The notes: generated by a model not told the origin, from the letters alone. A stretch of 64,000 nucleotides of DNA from Arthrobotrys musiformis (GCA_036971715.1 JAVHJL010000014.1:124001-188000); one strand, 5' to 3'; counted from the first letter of the stretch, positions 23,779 to 36,830 are shown. Made by a program: numbers and translations.

Positions 23779-25370
23779 TAAATAATAAAATATTTTTCTA
23801 ATAAATTTTTTCATCTTTTAATAATTAACTTTTAATAAATAAAAACTAATGAATAATATAATTTAAAATATTAAAAAAATTTTTTTTATAAACGGCTTTT
23901 TATTTCAAAAATTCGTAAACGTTTTTAATATTTAAAACTAAATAGCACTAATAAAAATTATATTTGATTAAATTCAGGTTAGCCACCGTTTCGCTGCGAT
24001 TGACCATCACGTGCTACATAGTAGTACGCAACTCTTGAATTATTATTAGATTTTTTTATTTATAGTGTCGTGTACAATGCGTATTACATTATCGGTTATA
24101 AGAAATATTAATATTTAACGAATGCTTCATGCATATGAACCTTAATATATTTTTAATATATTCTATTCTGATTTTATAAATCGACGCATCTAACGTACTA
24201 ATCATAGAAGCCTTAGTGATACCACATATAATTTATATTACTTATAATACTATTAAATGCATAATAAATATTTTTATTGTAAATATTCAATATTTAGAAA
24301 AGACAAATGAACGTAAAGTGCCCATAATAGGACTCTATATTCTTTACCCTTTATCATAATAATTTATAATTTTATTATAATAAATTTTAAATTATTAAAT
24401 TAATACTTCCTATATAAAATTTACTATATAAATTATTAATTCACCATTCTATATTTATTTTAATATAAAAAAATTTTTAATATATAATGGTTAATTATAA
24501 TGTTATTATTAATATGTAAAAATTTTAACTTAATAATGAACTAAAAATTTATAAATAAATTAGATATCAATTTCAATTCTTATACTTATAAACTCCTCCC
24601 TTTAATCTATATTATTATATTTAGACTTTTTATACAATACATCTTGTATATAATAGACCCTTTTTGTTAGCCGATTTAAAATATATCAATATATTAAATT
24701 AATAAAATTAATCATCAAATATTATAATATATTTCTATTTTCATTTTTTAATTATCATTATTATCAACATTTCAATCATTATCATTTTTGTAATCTATAT
24801 TAATATAATCTTTATATTTATTACAATAAAGTGACATTACACCTAAATTAATTTTATATACTTTAAAAATTTAATAATCAAAACCAAAAATCTAAAATTT
24901 GATTTTTAAATTTTTTAATTTTAATAACTTTAAAACCTTTATTTATCATTTATAAGTTTTGATTTTTATGAGTAATTGGTTTAATAATATTTTTATTATT
25001 TAGATTTTTCTAAATTTAATCCATTTTTATATTTATTATCTTTATTGGTATATCCTTTATATATTATATTTTGTTTTCGTTTACAAACTTTTTATAAAAT
25101 TTCTAATTACTAAATCTACAATATTTTTTTTGTTAATATATTATACTTTAAATTGAGAATTTACCGCTCGGGTCCATTATTTCGGGCTTTGGAACTCGTA
25201 TTATAATGTTTATATATTAAATATTCAGTTTTTACCTAATATACTCCACCAGGGCGCGTAGCGTCCCTGGTGATAACTAAAAGTTTAATAAATTATTGTC
25301 TATAGCAAAAAATAAATTTAAACCTTATTTTTTATATAAATAAACAATGTAACAATCTAATTTTTATTTT
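23779..25370. other. A+T-rich spacer
   Basis: No gene is seen in 1.6 kb. The part 23975-24350 is less A+T rich and may hold a decayed structured RNA, but I cannot name it. A hairpin ACCAGGGCGCG/CGTCCCTGGT lies at 25247-25271. Confidence 0.4.
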
Positions 25371-25453
25371 ACGGGTGGCGAGACTCGAACTCACAAGGTT
25401 TTCACCAATAACTCCTAAGGTTACCATGTTTACCAAAATTTCATCACACCCAT
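25371..25453 (-). tRNA. trnL: tRNA-Leu (TAG)
   Basis: This class II tRNA has a long variable arm. The anticodon stem GTAAC/GTTAT closes loop CTTAGGA; the acceptor is ATGGGTG/CACCCGT; the T arm is GTGAG-TTCGAGT-CTCGC. Confidence 0.88.
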
Positions 25454-25725
25454 TAATGATATATTAAAATTTTATGAAATAAGCTTATAACATTAAGTTT
25501 TTATTTTTATTCTATCAATTTTTTCAAAAATCATTAAAGGCTTTTATTTAAAAAACCTATCATATATAAATATTAAAAATCATAAATTTTTTTATCTATT
25601 AAATATAAAATTTAAATCTTTAATATTAACGCATTTAATAATTTAATATTAATTATATCCTAGGCTTTATTTGTTGTAATTAATAAATATAAATTTATTG
25701 TTTATATTTAATTGATATAAAATAT

Positions 25726-25799
25726 TGCTCAAGATAAGATTTGAACTTACAGCCTAAACATCTTCAGTGTTCCGCTCCACCAAATTGAGCTTCTTGAGC
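25726..25799 (-). tRNA. trnF: tRNA-Phe (GAA)
   Basis: The acceptor is GCTCAAG/CTTGAGC, the anticodon loop CTGAAGA in stem GAACA/TGTTT, and the T loop TTCAAAT. Confidence 0.9.
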
Positions 25800-26204
25800 G
25801 TTAATTATTTAAATTAAACAAAATTAATAACTATCCAAAAAAATAAAATATCAAAAATAATTAATTTTTAGTATAATACCGCGCTTAACGGTATAACATT
25901 TTAAATAAGATGCTTCCTTAGACAAAACTAAAATAATTATAATAATAAATTTTTTAATTATAATTTATCTAAACCTATATTTATTTTTATAATTGGGTTT
26001 ATATAAATTTAATTTCATGCGCTTCGCGCATGAAAAGAAAAAATTTTTTTATACAACCTATGTCACTTTAACGTAAATTCATTAAAACATTATTTAATTG
26101 TGATTCTTATATAAAGCAAAATCACCTTATTATCAAAAAAAAATAATCAAAATATTTAAAATTTTAAATCAAAAAAATTTTTTATAGTTATTGTAAAATT
26201 TATA
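25800..26204. other. A+T-rich spacer with a hairpin
   Basis: No gene is visible. A short perfect hairpin CATGCGC/GCGCATG lies at about 26017-26032. Confidence 0.5.
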
Positions 26205-26276
26205 TGGAGATATCAGGATTTGAACCTGAAACGTCGATATGCAAAATCAAAGTTTTACCAATTAAACTATATCCCC
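26205..26276 (-). tRNA. trnA: tRNA-Ala (TGC)
   Basis: The acceptor is GGGGATA/TATCTCC, the D arm GTTT/AAAC, loop TTTGCAT in stem TTGAT/ATCGA, and the T arm CAGG-TTCAAAT-CCTG. Confidence 0.9.
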
Positions 26277-27352
26277 TTTAGTTTACTTACACTATTGATA
26301 ATAAAAGCAAATATAAAAATAAAGCAATGTACCGCGCAAAGCGCGGCTACATTGCAAAACGCCTCTTACGTAGCCCCTCGCTTTTAATAAATTTAACCAT
26401 TTATCAACCAAATAATTTAAAATTATTTATAATTAGTCTTTAATATAATTTAAAAGATTGGTTAAGTTAATGATCTATATGCTGTTTTATCTTTTTCATT
26501 TTTAATATTCAATACTTCAAAATTTTGCCTTTCTAAAGAAAACAAAATTTAATTTAAAGATTAAAAATCTAATTTTTTATTTTTCCTTAATAATAATTTA
26601 GACATTTACGATTTTATATAAAATTTATTTTTCTATTTATTTATTACTTATAAATATAATGATATAATTGCTTAAATCTTTACTAGCGACATATCAGATA
26701 TTATATATTAATTTTTACCTTAAAATAATTATTACATCAAAATATAAAACTTTTTATATTGGAACAAAAAATAAAAATATTATATAAACTATTTTAATAT
26801 AATTTTTATAAGACTTCGCTTCCAAGCAATCTTATCGCACCCTTCTAGCTGGACGCACCATTTTTTTAATTAAATATTTATTTCATATCTATAGACGTTG
26901 GTTCAACCCGATGATATTAATAAACTTAAATTTATTAAATTTCATTATTACAATAAATTTCAGTATTATAAACGCTTCATTTATAAGATACACTATAAAA
27001 TTAATTTATATTTTTAGTCGATTAATAAATCCCATAACAACACAATACCTCTTAAATCAAATATCATCTCTATATATATTGAATTATTTTTCTATGTACA
27101 TAATAACTCTAAAGAGTTACAAAATTTGATAAATTCCTAATCTTAAAGCAATTTTTTATTTCAATATATTTTAAATTAGAAAATTATCAAGTTTTTAATA
27201 TAGTAATCATTAGCCAAATATATATGATTGTTTTGATATTTAAAGATCATCATTATAAAATATGTATGCTTATTACAATAATAATATTTAAGAATTAAAT
27301 AAACCAATCATGACAATCATAGCGCGCTATGATTAAACAAAAAAAAATCCTT
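26277..27352. other. A+T-rich spacer
   Basis: I see no supportable gene. A 72-codon plus-strand ORF at 26911 has no similarity I recognise and the composition of random A+T DNA. A small GC hairpin (CCGCGC/GCGCGG) lies near 26332-26347. Confidence 0.5.
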
Positions 27353-27431
27353 ACCTAAGGAGTGACTTGAACACCCATGAGTTATCTCAGAAAATCTTAA
27401 GTTTCCCCTGTCTACCATTTCAGCACTTAGG
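27353..27431 (-). tRNA. trnL: tRNA-Leu (TAA)
   Basis: This class II tRNA has stem GGAAA/TTTTC closing CTTAAGA, acceptor CCTAAG/CTTAGG and a variable arm TGAGATAACTCA. Confidence 0.88.
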
Positions 27432-27627
27432 TTAATGAATATTAAATAGAATATTAATATATAAAACTTAATATTAATATTTTTATTATAAATTTTTTTA
27501 AGTAAGTAACCTACCTTCATTCTTCTGTTCACTTAGACCCTAACTAAATGAAAGAATTGCTAAATATTATGATAATATTAATAAAAAAAAATCAATTATT
27601 AAACTATTAATTATTATAGATTTTAAT

Positions 27628-27698
27628 AAGGCTAGAATGGCTTGAACACTCATCTAAGCTATTATGAGCAGCTTGCTTTACCTATTAAGCTATAGCCT
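27628..27698 (-). tRNA. trnM: tRNA-Met (CAT), copy 1
   Basis: The loop CTCATAA sits in stem AGCTG/TAGCT; the acceptor starts AGGCTA/TAGCCT; the T loop is TTCAAGC. It is one of three CAT tRNAs here. One of the three may be the tRNA-Ile whose C34 is modified to read AUA; sequence alone does not say which. Confidence 0.85.
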
Positions 27699-27742
27699 TT
27701 AAACAATTAACAGAAAATTAATTTTTTAAATATGCCTTTTAA

Positions 27743-27814
27743 TGCGGACAGAGGAATCGAACCTCACCTCTACCGGGCATGAGCCGGTAATGTTCTCCAC
27801 TACACCAGTCCGCA
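27743..27814 (-). tRNA. trnM: tRNA-Met (CAT), likely initiator
   Basis: A GC-rich anticodon stem ACCGG/CCGGT closes CTCATGC and the acceptor is TGCGGAC/GTCCGCA. The G-C rich stem is typical of an initiator tRNA. Confidence 0.88.
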
Positions 27815-27875
27815 ATTATTAAAAATTTTTTTTATAAAACGAAATAAAACATAAAATTTTGAACCTTATAATGTT

Positions 27876-27948
27876 TAGCTCAAGGGGAGCTCGAATCCCC
27901 ATCTCAGTAGTGAAAGTACTATGTCTTAACCTATTTGACCATTGAGCC
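27876..27948 (-). tRNA. trnE: tRNA-Glu (TTC)
   Basis: The acceptor is GGCTCAA/TTGAGCT, the D stem GTC/GAC, loop CTTTCAC in stem TAGTA/TACTG, and the T arm GGGG/CCCC. Confidence 0.87.
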
Positions 27949-29162
27949 TATAGATTTTGTTAATTAACTAAATTTTTAATATTATTTTTATTTGAAAATA
28001 TACGAAACATCACGGGATATTTATACTAAAATTATTAAAAATTATGAAATAAATTTTTGATTTATATAATTAATTTTTATTTGATTATAAAATACAGAAA
28101 ATTTAAATTTAGAATAACCCACATAATTTTACCATTTTATAAATAAAGACAATATTTTACAATAATAATCATTAATTATTATTGTAATAAAACCAAAACA
28201 ATGTCTTGGTCTTTTACAACCCTTACATATCAAACCTAATAGATTTAGTTTTTATAAATAAATTTTTAAAAAACATAATATATAAAAGAATATTAATCAA
28301 TAATTATAACTCATTAAAATTTTATAAGTATAATTATAAATAAAACTAGAATAAATTTTAATATAAATTATTATTAGTATATAATGCTAGTAAAATATAA
28401 AATTATCTTACTTATAATAAATATTTAAATTAATACTTTTTTATTTTATATAAATCTATTTAATACATTTTTATATTTGAAATTTCATAAATAATTATTA
28501 AAAATTTATAAAAATAAAATTTTAATAAAATAACTAGGATTTAATTCCTATAAATTTAAATAAAAATTAATAATAAAATTAATTATAAATAATTCAGCAC
28601 CAGTCATTTACCCTTAATAAATTAAATTTTATTAGTTATTACCACCCGTATATTGACTATACTGGAGTTGCCCCCCTTAGTTAATATTACGCTTTTAACA
28701 TAATTTAAATTTTATTAGTAAGTTACCGTAACGACTAATATTATAAATACCTTAAACCTTGTGATATTTAAAAATTTTATAAATTAAAAATTTTTTAAAT
28801 AATTATTATACTTTTTTTTTAACTCCCTCTATGGCTTTATTTCCCATTAACTAAAAAAAATATTTTATTTATTCAACCTTAAACTTATTTAATACTACTA
28901 CGCAGCCTAACAGCGAAGTGCCTGGTCACTAAATTTTTTGTTAATTTTATATTTTTAATTATTTTTATAAAATTAATTTATAAATCTATATTTAAAATAT
29001 TTAAATTTAATTAATAATAAATTCTAGTGCTTCGCACTGGATTTTATCATTCTTAATTTAATAACTACTTACGATCCACATTAGCATTCAACACATGTCC
29101 ACACGCTAGATACTACTGTTAACCAAATGTAATATTTAAAAAGAATTTATAAATATTTATTA
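27949..29162. other. A+T-rich spacer
   Basis: No gene is supported. A C run lies at 28671-28676 and a short hairpin CAGTGCGAAGCACTG-like motif at 29029-29040. Confidence 0.45.
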
Positions 29163-29233
29163 AACTCAGTGTAAGAATCGCACTTACTTTTTCCGATTAC
29201 AAAACGGATACATTACTTTTATGTTAACCAAGC
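29163..29233 (-). tRNA. trnT: tRNA-Thr (TGT)
   Basis: The acceptor GCTTGGT/ACTGAGT uses three wobble pairs; D arm ACAT/ATGT; loop TTTGTAA; T arm GTAAG/CTTAC around TGCGATT, which is unusual in having TGC for TTC. Confidence 0.8.
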
Positions 29234-29579
29234 TCTTAAATTAATATTATAAAACATTTTTAATAAATTTAAATCAAAATTTTTAATTCTAGTAATAATA
29301 ACTTTAAATTGGTTTTCCATTCTTTTAATACAATTCTATAAAAATGATTAATTTTATAAATCTAGATTTATAATAAAAATTATATAATTCAATATTAAAT
29401 ATTAATTGAATTATTTTAAATTTATAAAATATTTAAATATTTTTAAAATTTAGTCGGGACGCTACCGTATGCCGCGCCCTAACATTAAAGTGTAGCGCGC
29501 GGACATCTTTTTAAAGTTTTGAGTCTTATTTAAATAAAATATTAACGATAAATGTATTGTAACATAAAAAAAAAATTAG
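29234..29579. other. spacer between rnl 3' end and tRNA-Thr
   Basis: There is no gene here. It holds a GC patch at 29454-29506 with hairpin-forming segments. Confidence 0.5.
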
Positions 29580-30148
29580 ATCTTTATACCTAAAAATATT
29601 AAAATCCTTTCAGCTAAAGCCTAATTATTATATATTAATTAATATATATAAAAATTTATATACTATTTATTATATAATTATACGTAGTAGTATTCTACGT
29701 TTTTAAGAGTATCCTAAAGTTAGTTTCAAACTTATATGCTTTCAGTTCTTTACTCACCGCCAAATTATAACTCAGAAATTTTATTTGTAATAAAAATGTC
29801 TTTAATTTACATTATAAATTAAAAATTACACTGAGAGCGTAAAAACATAGCTTTCCTGCCGTGCCTATGCTATTATTTACTTAAGTGTCAGTAAAATTCA
29901 TTTTGCATTATATTTTTAGTATAATAACAATTAATATCGTCCACATAAACAACAGGTAAACCAGAGGTTATTATTCCCAGTTCCTTTCGTACAAAGGGCC
30001 TGTTTTTAATTTACTCTAACTACCACTAGAAGATAGAAACCATACTGTCTCACGACGTATTTAACCCAGCTCGTGTAGCTTTTTAAACGACGAACAGTCG
30101 TACCCTTCAGACTTACTGCGTTCCTGAGGATAAGCTAAGCCGACATCG

Positions 30149-31391
30149 CTTAATTTAGCTTATCCATATATTTATTATTTGTTACATCATAAGCTTAAAC
30201 TTATGATGAGAAAATTTTTCTTCCATCTATTACAAGATGGTTCAGATTATATCTTCACCCAGTATCAAAGAGTAATTGATAGTTACTCTGGGTGTAGGCG
30301 TGTAATCGTTGAGGGGTTATTTTTATTAACTTCCCTGCTGATTGTCCAATTATTATTTATTACATTTTACATTGATATAAAACAGATTTAATAATAATTT
30401 AGGATATTCCAGCATATAGCCTATTTCTAATTTTATATTACTAAAAAACCTCCCCGATGTCACATTTATATTATATTATTAACACACAAAAAAATTTGCT
30501 TTTAATCCTCCCACTTTCCCTATTACCATAAAAGTAAATTTGAGAACATTTAGTTATTATTTAAAAAATAAATTTTAAAGTATATAACTAACTCCGAATT
30601 CTATACCAAAGAATCCGAATGCAAATGCAAGCAATAATAGCTATCTTCAACAATTTAATTGTTTTGCTAAAAATGAATCTTATATAACATAGATTGATGA
30701 AAATAATCAACGACCAAAGGTTGTAAAACATGTAATGATTTTCCTGAAATGTAAATACGGAAGTAACCTTTGTTAGGATTTTTATTGTGAATAGTACATT
30801 TTAATTTATACTTATTTTCTAAGACAGATTTTAACAATTGTACATCATCATAAGTATAATTATCAGTACACAATGTCACACCTCCATTTTTTACATGCTG
30901 CCCATCATTTTGTAGTCAAAAAGCTAAAGCTCCAGGAGTTAATAATTCTTTTATACAAGGTGGAACAATTTTTACATATTTTGTACTATCTTTTTGTTTT
31001 TTTAAAAATAAATTAGCAAAAGGAAAAAAAGTAATACTAGCCTTTGTTCTAAAATTATAAGAAAAATTTTTTTTATCATAACGTTTATCAAAAGAAATAC
31101 GTTCCCCAATTTGAGGTTGAGTAGCATATTCTTTCATAATATTAAAAAGATAAAGTAAATATTCTTTATTAGGTAAGCCTTGATCAAATCCTATGGAAGC
31201 ATTTCCATTAGGATTCATATTAAATGTAGCATCACCTAACCCACAACCTATTATAAGATCTTTATGCAATTGCGATAAAGCCAAAGTTTTCACCAAATGA
31301 GACCAGTTATTATGACAATTCATTTTTATTTATATCTAGACTATAATTAATGTGTGTGTAAAAGTAAATAATATAATTTTTGTGTTTTACA
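30149..31391 (-). mobile_element. rnl group I intron in the peptidyl transferase region
   Basis: The intron splits TTTGGCACCT from CGATGTCGGC, corresponding to about E. coli position 2449. The upstream exon ends in T and the intron ends in G. The core is clear: AATCAGCAGGGAAG near 30345, CAACGATTACACGCC near 30310 and AGATATAATCTGAAC near 30245. It carries an intact LAGLIDADG gene. Confidence 0.9.
30667..31323 (-). CDS. LAGLIDADG homing endonuclease of the rnl intron
   Basis: With one in-frame TGA read as Trp, 218 codons are open from ATG 31323 to TAA at 30667. The two helix motifs appear as IIGCGLGDA (residues about 24-32) and LAFWLQNDG (about 134-142), each ending in the catalytic-type acidic residue. 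Between and after them are the family features RISFDKRYDKKNFSYNFRT and the C-terminal YRIYISGKSL-like block with FHQSMLYKI. It would cut intronless rnl and drive intron homing. It is one of only a few intact endonuclease genes in this window. Confidence 0.9.
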
Positions 31392-34300
31392 AGGTGCCAA
31401 ACTGCGCTCCCAATGTGTACTCTCAAGCGCAATCAGCCTGTTATCCCTAGCGTAACTTTATTCTATAATACGGAACCAGTCCTTTGTGCATTCCGCGATC
31501 GTATGCCCCGCTTACGCGACTGATAGACGCGTAGGTCAAACAGTTAAGCAAGATTATGCCATTAAACTTGACAAGTAATTATCAAAATCACTATTCACAA
31601 TATTGAAATATTGGATTTTAGCAACTTTAAATACATATTACATTTTCTAATTTTCATACAATTCATACTAGACAGTATAAGCCTGCAGAACATTAGAAAA
31701 TGTGAATTTTATTTATTACACCTATCCTCGATATAGTTAAAATCTTACTTGCTTTAAAATTAAATTTTACTTTAAATAAAAAGATAGTGATTAAATATAT
31801 ATAGAGATAAGTAATATCTTATCCACTTATATATAAATTCATCTTAAAAATCGGCCAATCGCCATAGGCGATCGGCGAAATATTAAATTTATATAAAATT
31901 TATATATTAAATAAAGACTCAAAAGAAAAAATATATAATTTTTTCCCCAAATTTTTCGGAATTAGGATATACCCAGCTACTCTTTATGGGATCTGTGCCC
32001 CGCATAAACTGCCACCTAGCCGTTGTTCTCATTTCTTATTACCTTTGTGAAAAATCAACTTTTATGTATTTGTGAAAATATCACACTACCCTGTAGTTTA
32101 TAGAATTTACAACTAAAAATATTTAACTTTAATTCTCAGGCAATAATAGTTATTGTATCACTTTATACTATTATTGAATAATTAATACTGGTTGATAAGT
32201 AGAATAAGTCATTTTATTTCATTCAAAATAAAGTGGAGGACAATGTAGTCCCCAGCAATGTGATAGACTCAAAAAGGTGTTTCAATTACGTTTAACCAAC
32301 TACCTTATCCCTACGCTTGGTCCGATCACACGCAATGACTAGCAACAGTAAAGCTGCATAGGGTCTTCTCGTCTATCTAGAGGTATACAGTATCTGCACT
32401 GCAATTCCAATTTCACTGAGCCAATCTTCGAGACAGCTGTTGTATCGTTACATCATTCATGCGAGACCATATTTAGTGGCCAAGGTATTTTGCTACCTTA
32501 GGACCCTCATAGATAAGGCCGCCATTAACCGGGGTATCCTTCAAAACCAGACCGACATTTATAATAAATGCAGCCCAGAAACTCCGTTAACCAGCCGGCA
32601 TCGGGCAGACATCACACTCTATACTTAGACTTTCATCTTAATGCAGCGTGCTTTGTTTTAATTAAACAGTCGGACAACACGATTCTATGCTTCCTTATCC
32701 AAACCGATATTAAACGGGGGATCGGCACTCCTTCTCCCTAAGTTACGGTAGTTAGTTTGCCGAGTTCCTTAAAGATTGTTCACTCAAGCGCCTTCGTATT
32801 CTCTACTAGCTTACCTCTTGGTACTTAGGTACGGTTTTATTATCGTAAAGTTAATAATAACTTTACGTTGTTTATTGCTTTTCCAGAACACTTATACACC
32901 CATATAAGGTTGTTACAATAATCACAAGATTTTTCTCATCGTTTAGACCTTTAGGTCAATTAACTTAGAGGCCGTTACTTATATAATACCATAAGCTTAA
33001 GGCGAGGTAAAAAAAATTTTTTTTATCCTTTTTCGTTACTCATGTCAGCATTCTCACTTGGGTTAATCTTTTTTTTATTCTTAAAAAGAATAATTGAATA
33101 TTATCACCCAACGTTCCGCTACCCCATAATTAAATTAGATAGACCATCTCTTAATTTGGATACCAACTATAATTATGGACAAGGTGTCGGTATATTGTTT
33201 AGATCCGATAAATTTTAGATGTCTCTATCCACCGGAGGTCTTCCGGTGTTGAATCAGTGCTCTATTACGAGGTCTTTAAAAAATGGCCGCCACTAAGCCC
33301 ATTACCTGATCGAATAAGATAAAAACTCTCTTTATTTCACTTGACAATAATTTTGGAACCTTATATTTACACTTGTTCTGGGCTGTTTCCCTTTTGACAT
33401 ACAACCTTAGCATACTATGTCTGTTATTTTTACATTCATCACTGCCATTCCGAGACCTATTACTTAACGATAAAATCTTCACGATTCCCCGATATAATTG
33501 AAAAATATCTCCTCGACTAGCCATGTAAGATCAAGTTCTGTACCTGCATGATGTTAGTTAAAATTACGTACTTAGATACGTTTCGCGGAAAACCAGCTAT
33601 CCCTAGTCAGTTTTATCTTTCACCAAGCTTACCACAATTCATCGGATATTTATGCAACAATAACCCGTTCGAGCTTTTGTGACTCTGATCATGGTAAGAT
33701 CACTAGGTTTCGGGTCTAATTTTAGATACTTATCACTATTGTATTGACCGATTTATCTAGGCAGTTATTGCTCGCATCTAATATTAACTTGCTGACCCAT
33801 TATGCAAAAGGTACGCTTTTAATGTTATTTAAATTTTCTTCTCAAGCTGCTTATAAAACTACTAATTTTTCAATTCCCTCACGGTACTCTACGCTATCGC
33901 TCAATATATCATATTTAGCCTTAGAGGAAGGTTCCCCTTTACTTATTCAAACAAGTCTTAACCCATTCTACTTGTTAATTTTTATTTGTACCATACTATG
34001 GTTTTAGTTTACATAGGTTTTTATATTTATAAAACTTTTATTTACTTAATATTATATATTAACTTTAAAAATTTTCCTAAAAATTTTTAATAATATTTAA
34101 TGTTTTTATATTACCCGATTGTACCTAAACTCTCCCATATGTATTGGAAGGCTTCTCTATTTTCATTCTCACTAATCATAGAATCTCTTTTGATTTCTTT
34201 TCCTAAAGTTATTAAGATATTTCAATTTACTTCGTTTATTACTGAATTTCTCTTAGAGTTCATGTTTTTTTAACCAGTTTTATACTGATTTATACAAATT

Positions 34301-34454
34301 AAAATTTCTCTCTTTGATATATTGCAATGATTCCCTAATAGTTTCTTTCTATATTTTTCTATATTTAGAAAAATGAAGTAAAACAATATATTCTATATCG
34401 TTAAGACACTTTTAATTCTAATTCATTTAAAAAATTTTTATTTAATATTGATAT

Positions 34455-34527
34455 TCGGATTATTATGGCTCGAACATAAGAATTCCTCAACCCAAATGAG
34501 GCGCCTTTCCAACCTGGCTCTAATCCG
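34455..34527 (-). tRNA. trnP: tRNA-Pro (TGG)
   Basis: The cloverleaf is near perfect: acceptor CGGATTA/TAATCCG, D arm GCC/GGC, stem CCTCA/TGAGG closing TTTGGGT, T arm TTATG-TTCGAGC-CATAA. It lies immediately upstream of rnl. Confidence 0.93.
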
Positions 34528-34559
34528 TTTATTAATTTTAACAGAGAATATCCGATTTG

Positions 34560-35430
34560 AACGGATGTGACTAAATATAGCCAAATAAGACTCAAGCTTA
34601 TCACCATAAACCGGGCTCGGTCAATTCTCTTATTAAATTTTCCTTATCCATTTTAGAACTTTGTGTTATTGAAGGCTAATATGTAATTTCATTTTAATAA
34701 AAATAAACTTTAAATTATTTGATAAAACTTTATAAATGATAAGATAGCGACCAAGTTTTATTGTGTATATCATATTCGAGATACACTCCACTTTAGCAGT
34801 ACTAAAAGCAATTATTTTCGCTATTCATAATACCAAAACGCTTCTTAAAACCATATGTGATTTTCAACGCATATGGCTTTCCTTTACCCTATGACCAATT
34901 ACGCGCTTTGCCGGTCTTCATCCAAGGACCAAACCTTAGATTGATTTTACTATTATAAAAACCGACATTTCTATGTAACGGTGTTTAATGTTTGGTTATC
35001 GTTGATTCACTTTTTCGTTGCATACCGTTTATTATTGAATATCCCTTACTAGCATTTACAAGCTTTGGACAATACCATATTTTATTGAGTTTTTTTGGCC
35101 TTTTAAATTTTTCTATTTAATTTATACGGCCTATTTTTAAGACTATGATTAATATAAATGGTTAACCATATAAATAGGTATTGGCTTATAATATTACTAC
35201 TTGATAATCCAGTAGGATTTAAATGACTCTACTAATAAATTAATTAGATTTTATTAATCACTAACTTACATTTGATTTTGCTACCATACCGACTTTACTC
35301 GAAATTACCAGCATGCTACATTATTATCCACTTTCGGATAAACTCATTATAGTCCATTTCTAAAGGGCCAATCGTTATAGAAAAGTCCTCACTTACAAGG
35401 TACAAACTTTTTTTTGATTGGCCCAAAATA
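34560..35430 (-). mobile_element. orphan group II intron remnant with domain V
   Basis: A domain V-like hairpin lies at 34848-34880: AAAGCCATATGCG, loop TTGAAAAT, then CACATATGGTTT. The pattern matches the AGC...GAAA...GTTT of domain V. Upstream, GTACCTTGTAAGTGAGG near 35390 recalls the GTACCGTGAGGG block of the atp9 intron. A hairpin GGGCCAATC/GATTGGCCC lies at 35369-35428. There is no exon beside it; tRNA-Ile and tRNA-Pro flank it. Domain I is not recognisable, so it is truncated or one half of a split intron. Confidence 0.5.
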
Positions 35431-35720
35431 TTTAAAACAGCACTTTATAACTTTATATTAAATTTTTAATTTCGTTATTTTAAAATTCCTATTTATTAAA
35501 TTTTTAAATTTAATTTTTATTTAAACAATACAAAATTTTTAATATAATTATTATATAAATAAATATAAAATTTATATAATAAATTTTATATTAAAAAATT
35601 TTTAATAACCGTTAAAAGGCAAAATTTATATCAACATTAAATTATTATAAATTTATTATTTATTCAATTTACGTAAAAAGTTAAATATTTATTTTAATTA
35701 TAATTAAAAATATCATTAAA

Positions 35721-35791
35721 TGATTCTTTCAAGATTCGAACTTGAATAGTATTCTTATCAAAAATATACTTTACCGTTAAGTTAAAGAATC
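35721..35791 (-). tRNA. trnI: tRNA-Ile (GAT)
   Basis: The acceptor is GATTCTT/AAGAATC, loop TTGATAA in stem TATTT/GAATA, and T loop TTCGAAT. Confidence 0.9.
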
Positions 35792-35929
35792 TATAATAAT
35801 TTTTTTATTAAAGGAAATTTAAAATATAACTTTACTTTTCATCTAATCAAAAATAAAAAATTTTTATGTAATAATTTTAAATAAAAAAATTTTTTATCTT
35901 TTAATTTAAACAAGTTAACTATTAAGTAG

Positions 35930-36660
35930 AGTTGCCAACCATCTTTTTTCATAGATGGTTTTTATTTAAAAAAGCACTTTTCAACGTATACAGCCCTCCA
36001 CTAAATTAGTTCATTTCAAAATTATGCTTATCCCCTCACCACCTATTGAAAAATTCTGGTTGATTTTATTTCCAAATTCATTATAATGAGATTTACTCCA
36101 AAGCAAGATTACATGGGCATATCTTTGAGTTTAGTTATATCATTTTAAAGGTTCTATTAGTTTTAGAATTATTGATATTGCCTACAATCTTCAGATATTT
36201 AATAATCTTATATTTAATTTGACGTCTTTTGCTCATATTAACTATTTATTTTTCGTAGAGTATACGACCAGTTTATATTATAATCTTAAATTGATTCAAT
36301 GCATGATAAAGACTAGTATAGGCTTTAAATCTTATATTAAATTACCACTATTTGTCTATTAAATTATTAACTTGTTAACAGTATAATGTTTTCCTTTTTA
36401 ATTTAGTTTAGCTCAATATTGTTTCAGCTATTCAAAGAGTTTGTTTAGTTCTTACTAATAATTGAGTTAAATGAACTATTATTTTGTCCCCCCCCCCGTT
36501 ATCGACAATAACCATATGCGTTTCAATAAGTTTTAGACATGTTATTTCCATAATTTAAGTCAATTAGTTTATCGTCCCGCTTCCGTAAGACGGATTAATT
36601 AAAAGTAATTTATAAAAAATTTTACTTGTCCCTTTTGACAGACATAGAATATTAAAAGTG
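35930..36660 (-). mobile_element. structured region, possible second group II remnant
   Basis: There is no ORF. On the minus strand GGAGGGCTGTATACGTTGAAA (35979-35999) followed by AGTGC resembles the 5' arm and loop of domain V, but the pairing 3' arm is not intact. A G run (C run on plus, 36487-36495) and a hairpin ACCATC/GATGGT near 35938-35960 also occur. It could be another decayed intron; the evidence is thin. Confidence 0.3.
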
Positions 36661-36830
36661 GCGTATAATTAAAATATAAAAATTCTAATTTTTAGTTTTA
36701 TAATTTATTTAAATTTATAAATAACAAAAATTTGGACATTTTTAATTTATATTAATTTTCTGTAGATTGTTATAAGACGTTTTTGTGAACTAAGGTTAAA
36801 TTTTTTATCTTGTATCTTCCAACAAAAATA

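Larger units (their letters stand above)
29580..34430 (-). rRNA. rnl: large subunit ribosomal RNA (rnl), two exons
   Basis: Landmarks appear in order on the minus strand. AGGAAAAGAAATCAAAAGAG (domain I) is near 34180 and AGTACCGTGAGGGAATTG near 33875. GAAAACCAGCTATCCC-type sequence lies near 33590, TTTGGCACCT|CGATGTCGG is split by an intron, and the sarcin-ricin segment GTACGAAAGGAACTGGG lies near 29970. The 3' end follows AGCTGAAAGGATTTTAATA near 29610. The 5' end must lie below tRNA-Pro (34455). Both ends are approximate. Several A+T-rich expansion segments make the exons about 3.6 kb in total. Confidence 0.85.

Noticed and set aside
26911..27129. 72-codon plus-strand ORF
   Set aside because: It is hydrophobic A+T-driven sequence on the strand opposite to the host genes, with no motif and no neighbour.
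32440..34607. Several ORFs of 60-90 codons on both strands
   Set aside because: They fall within rnl or tRNA-Pro, where RNA structure explains the sequence.
34560..35020. Possible 5' end of rnl
   Set aside because: GATGAAGACCGGC looked like the start of domain I, but a perfect tRNA-Pro at 34455-34527 separates it from the rnl body and a domain V hairpin fits better.
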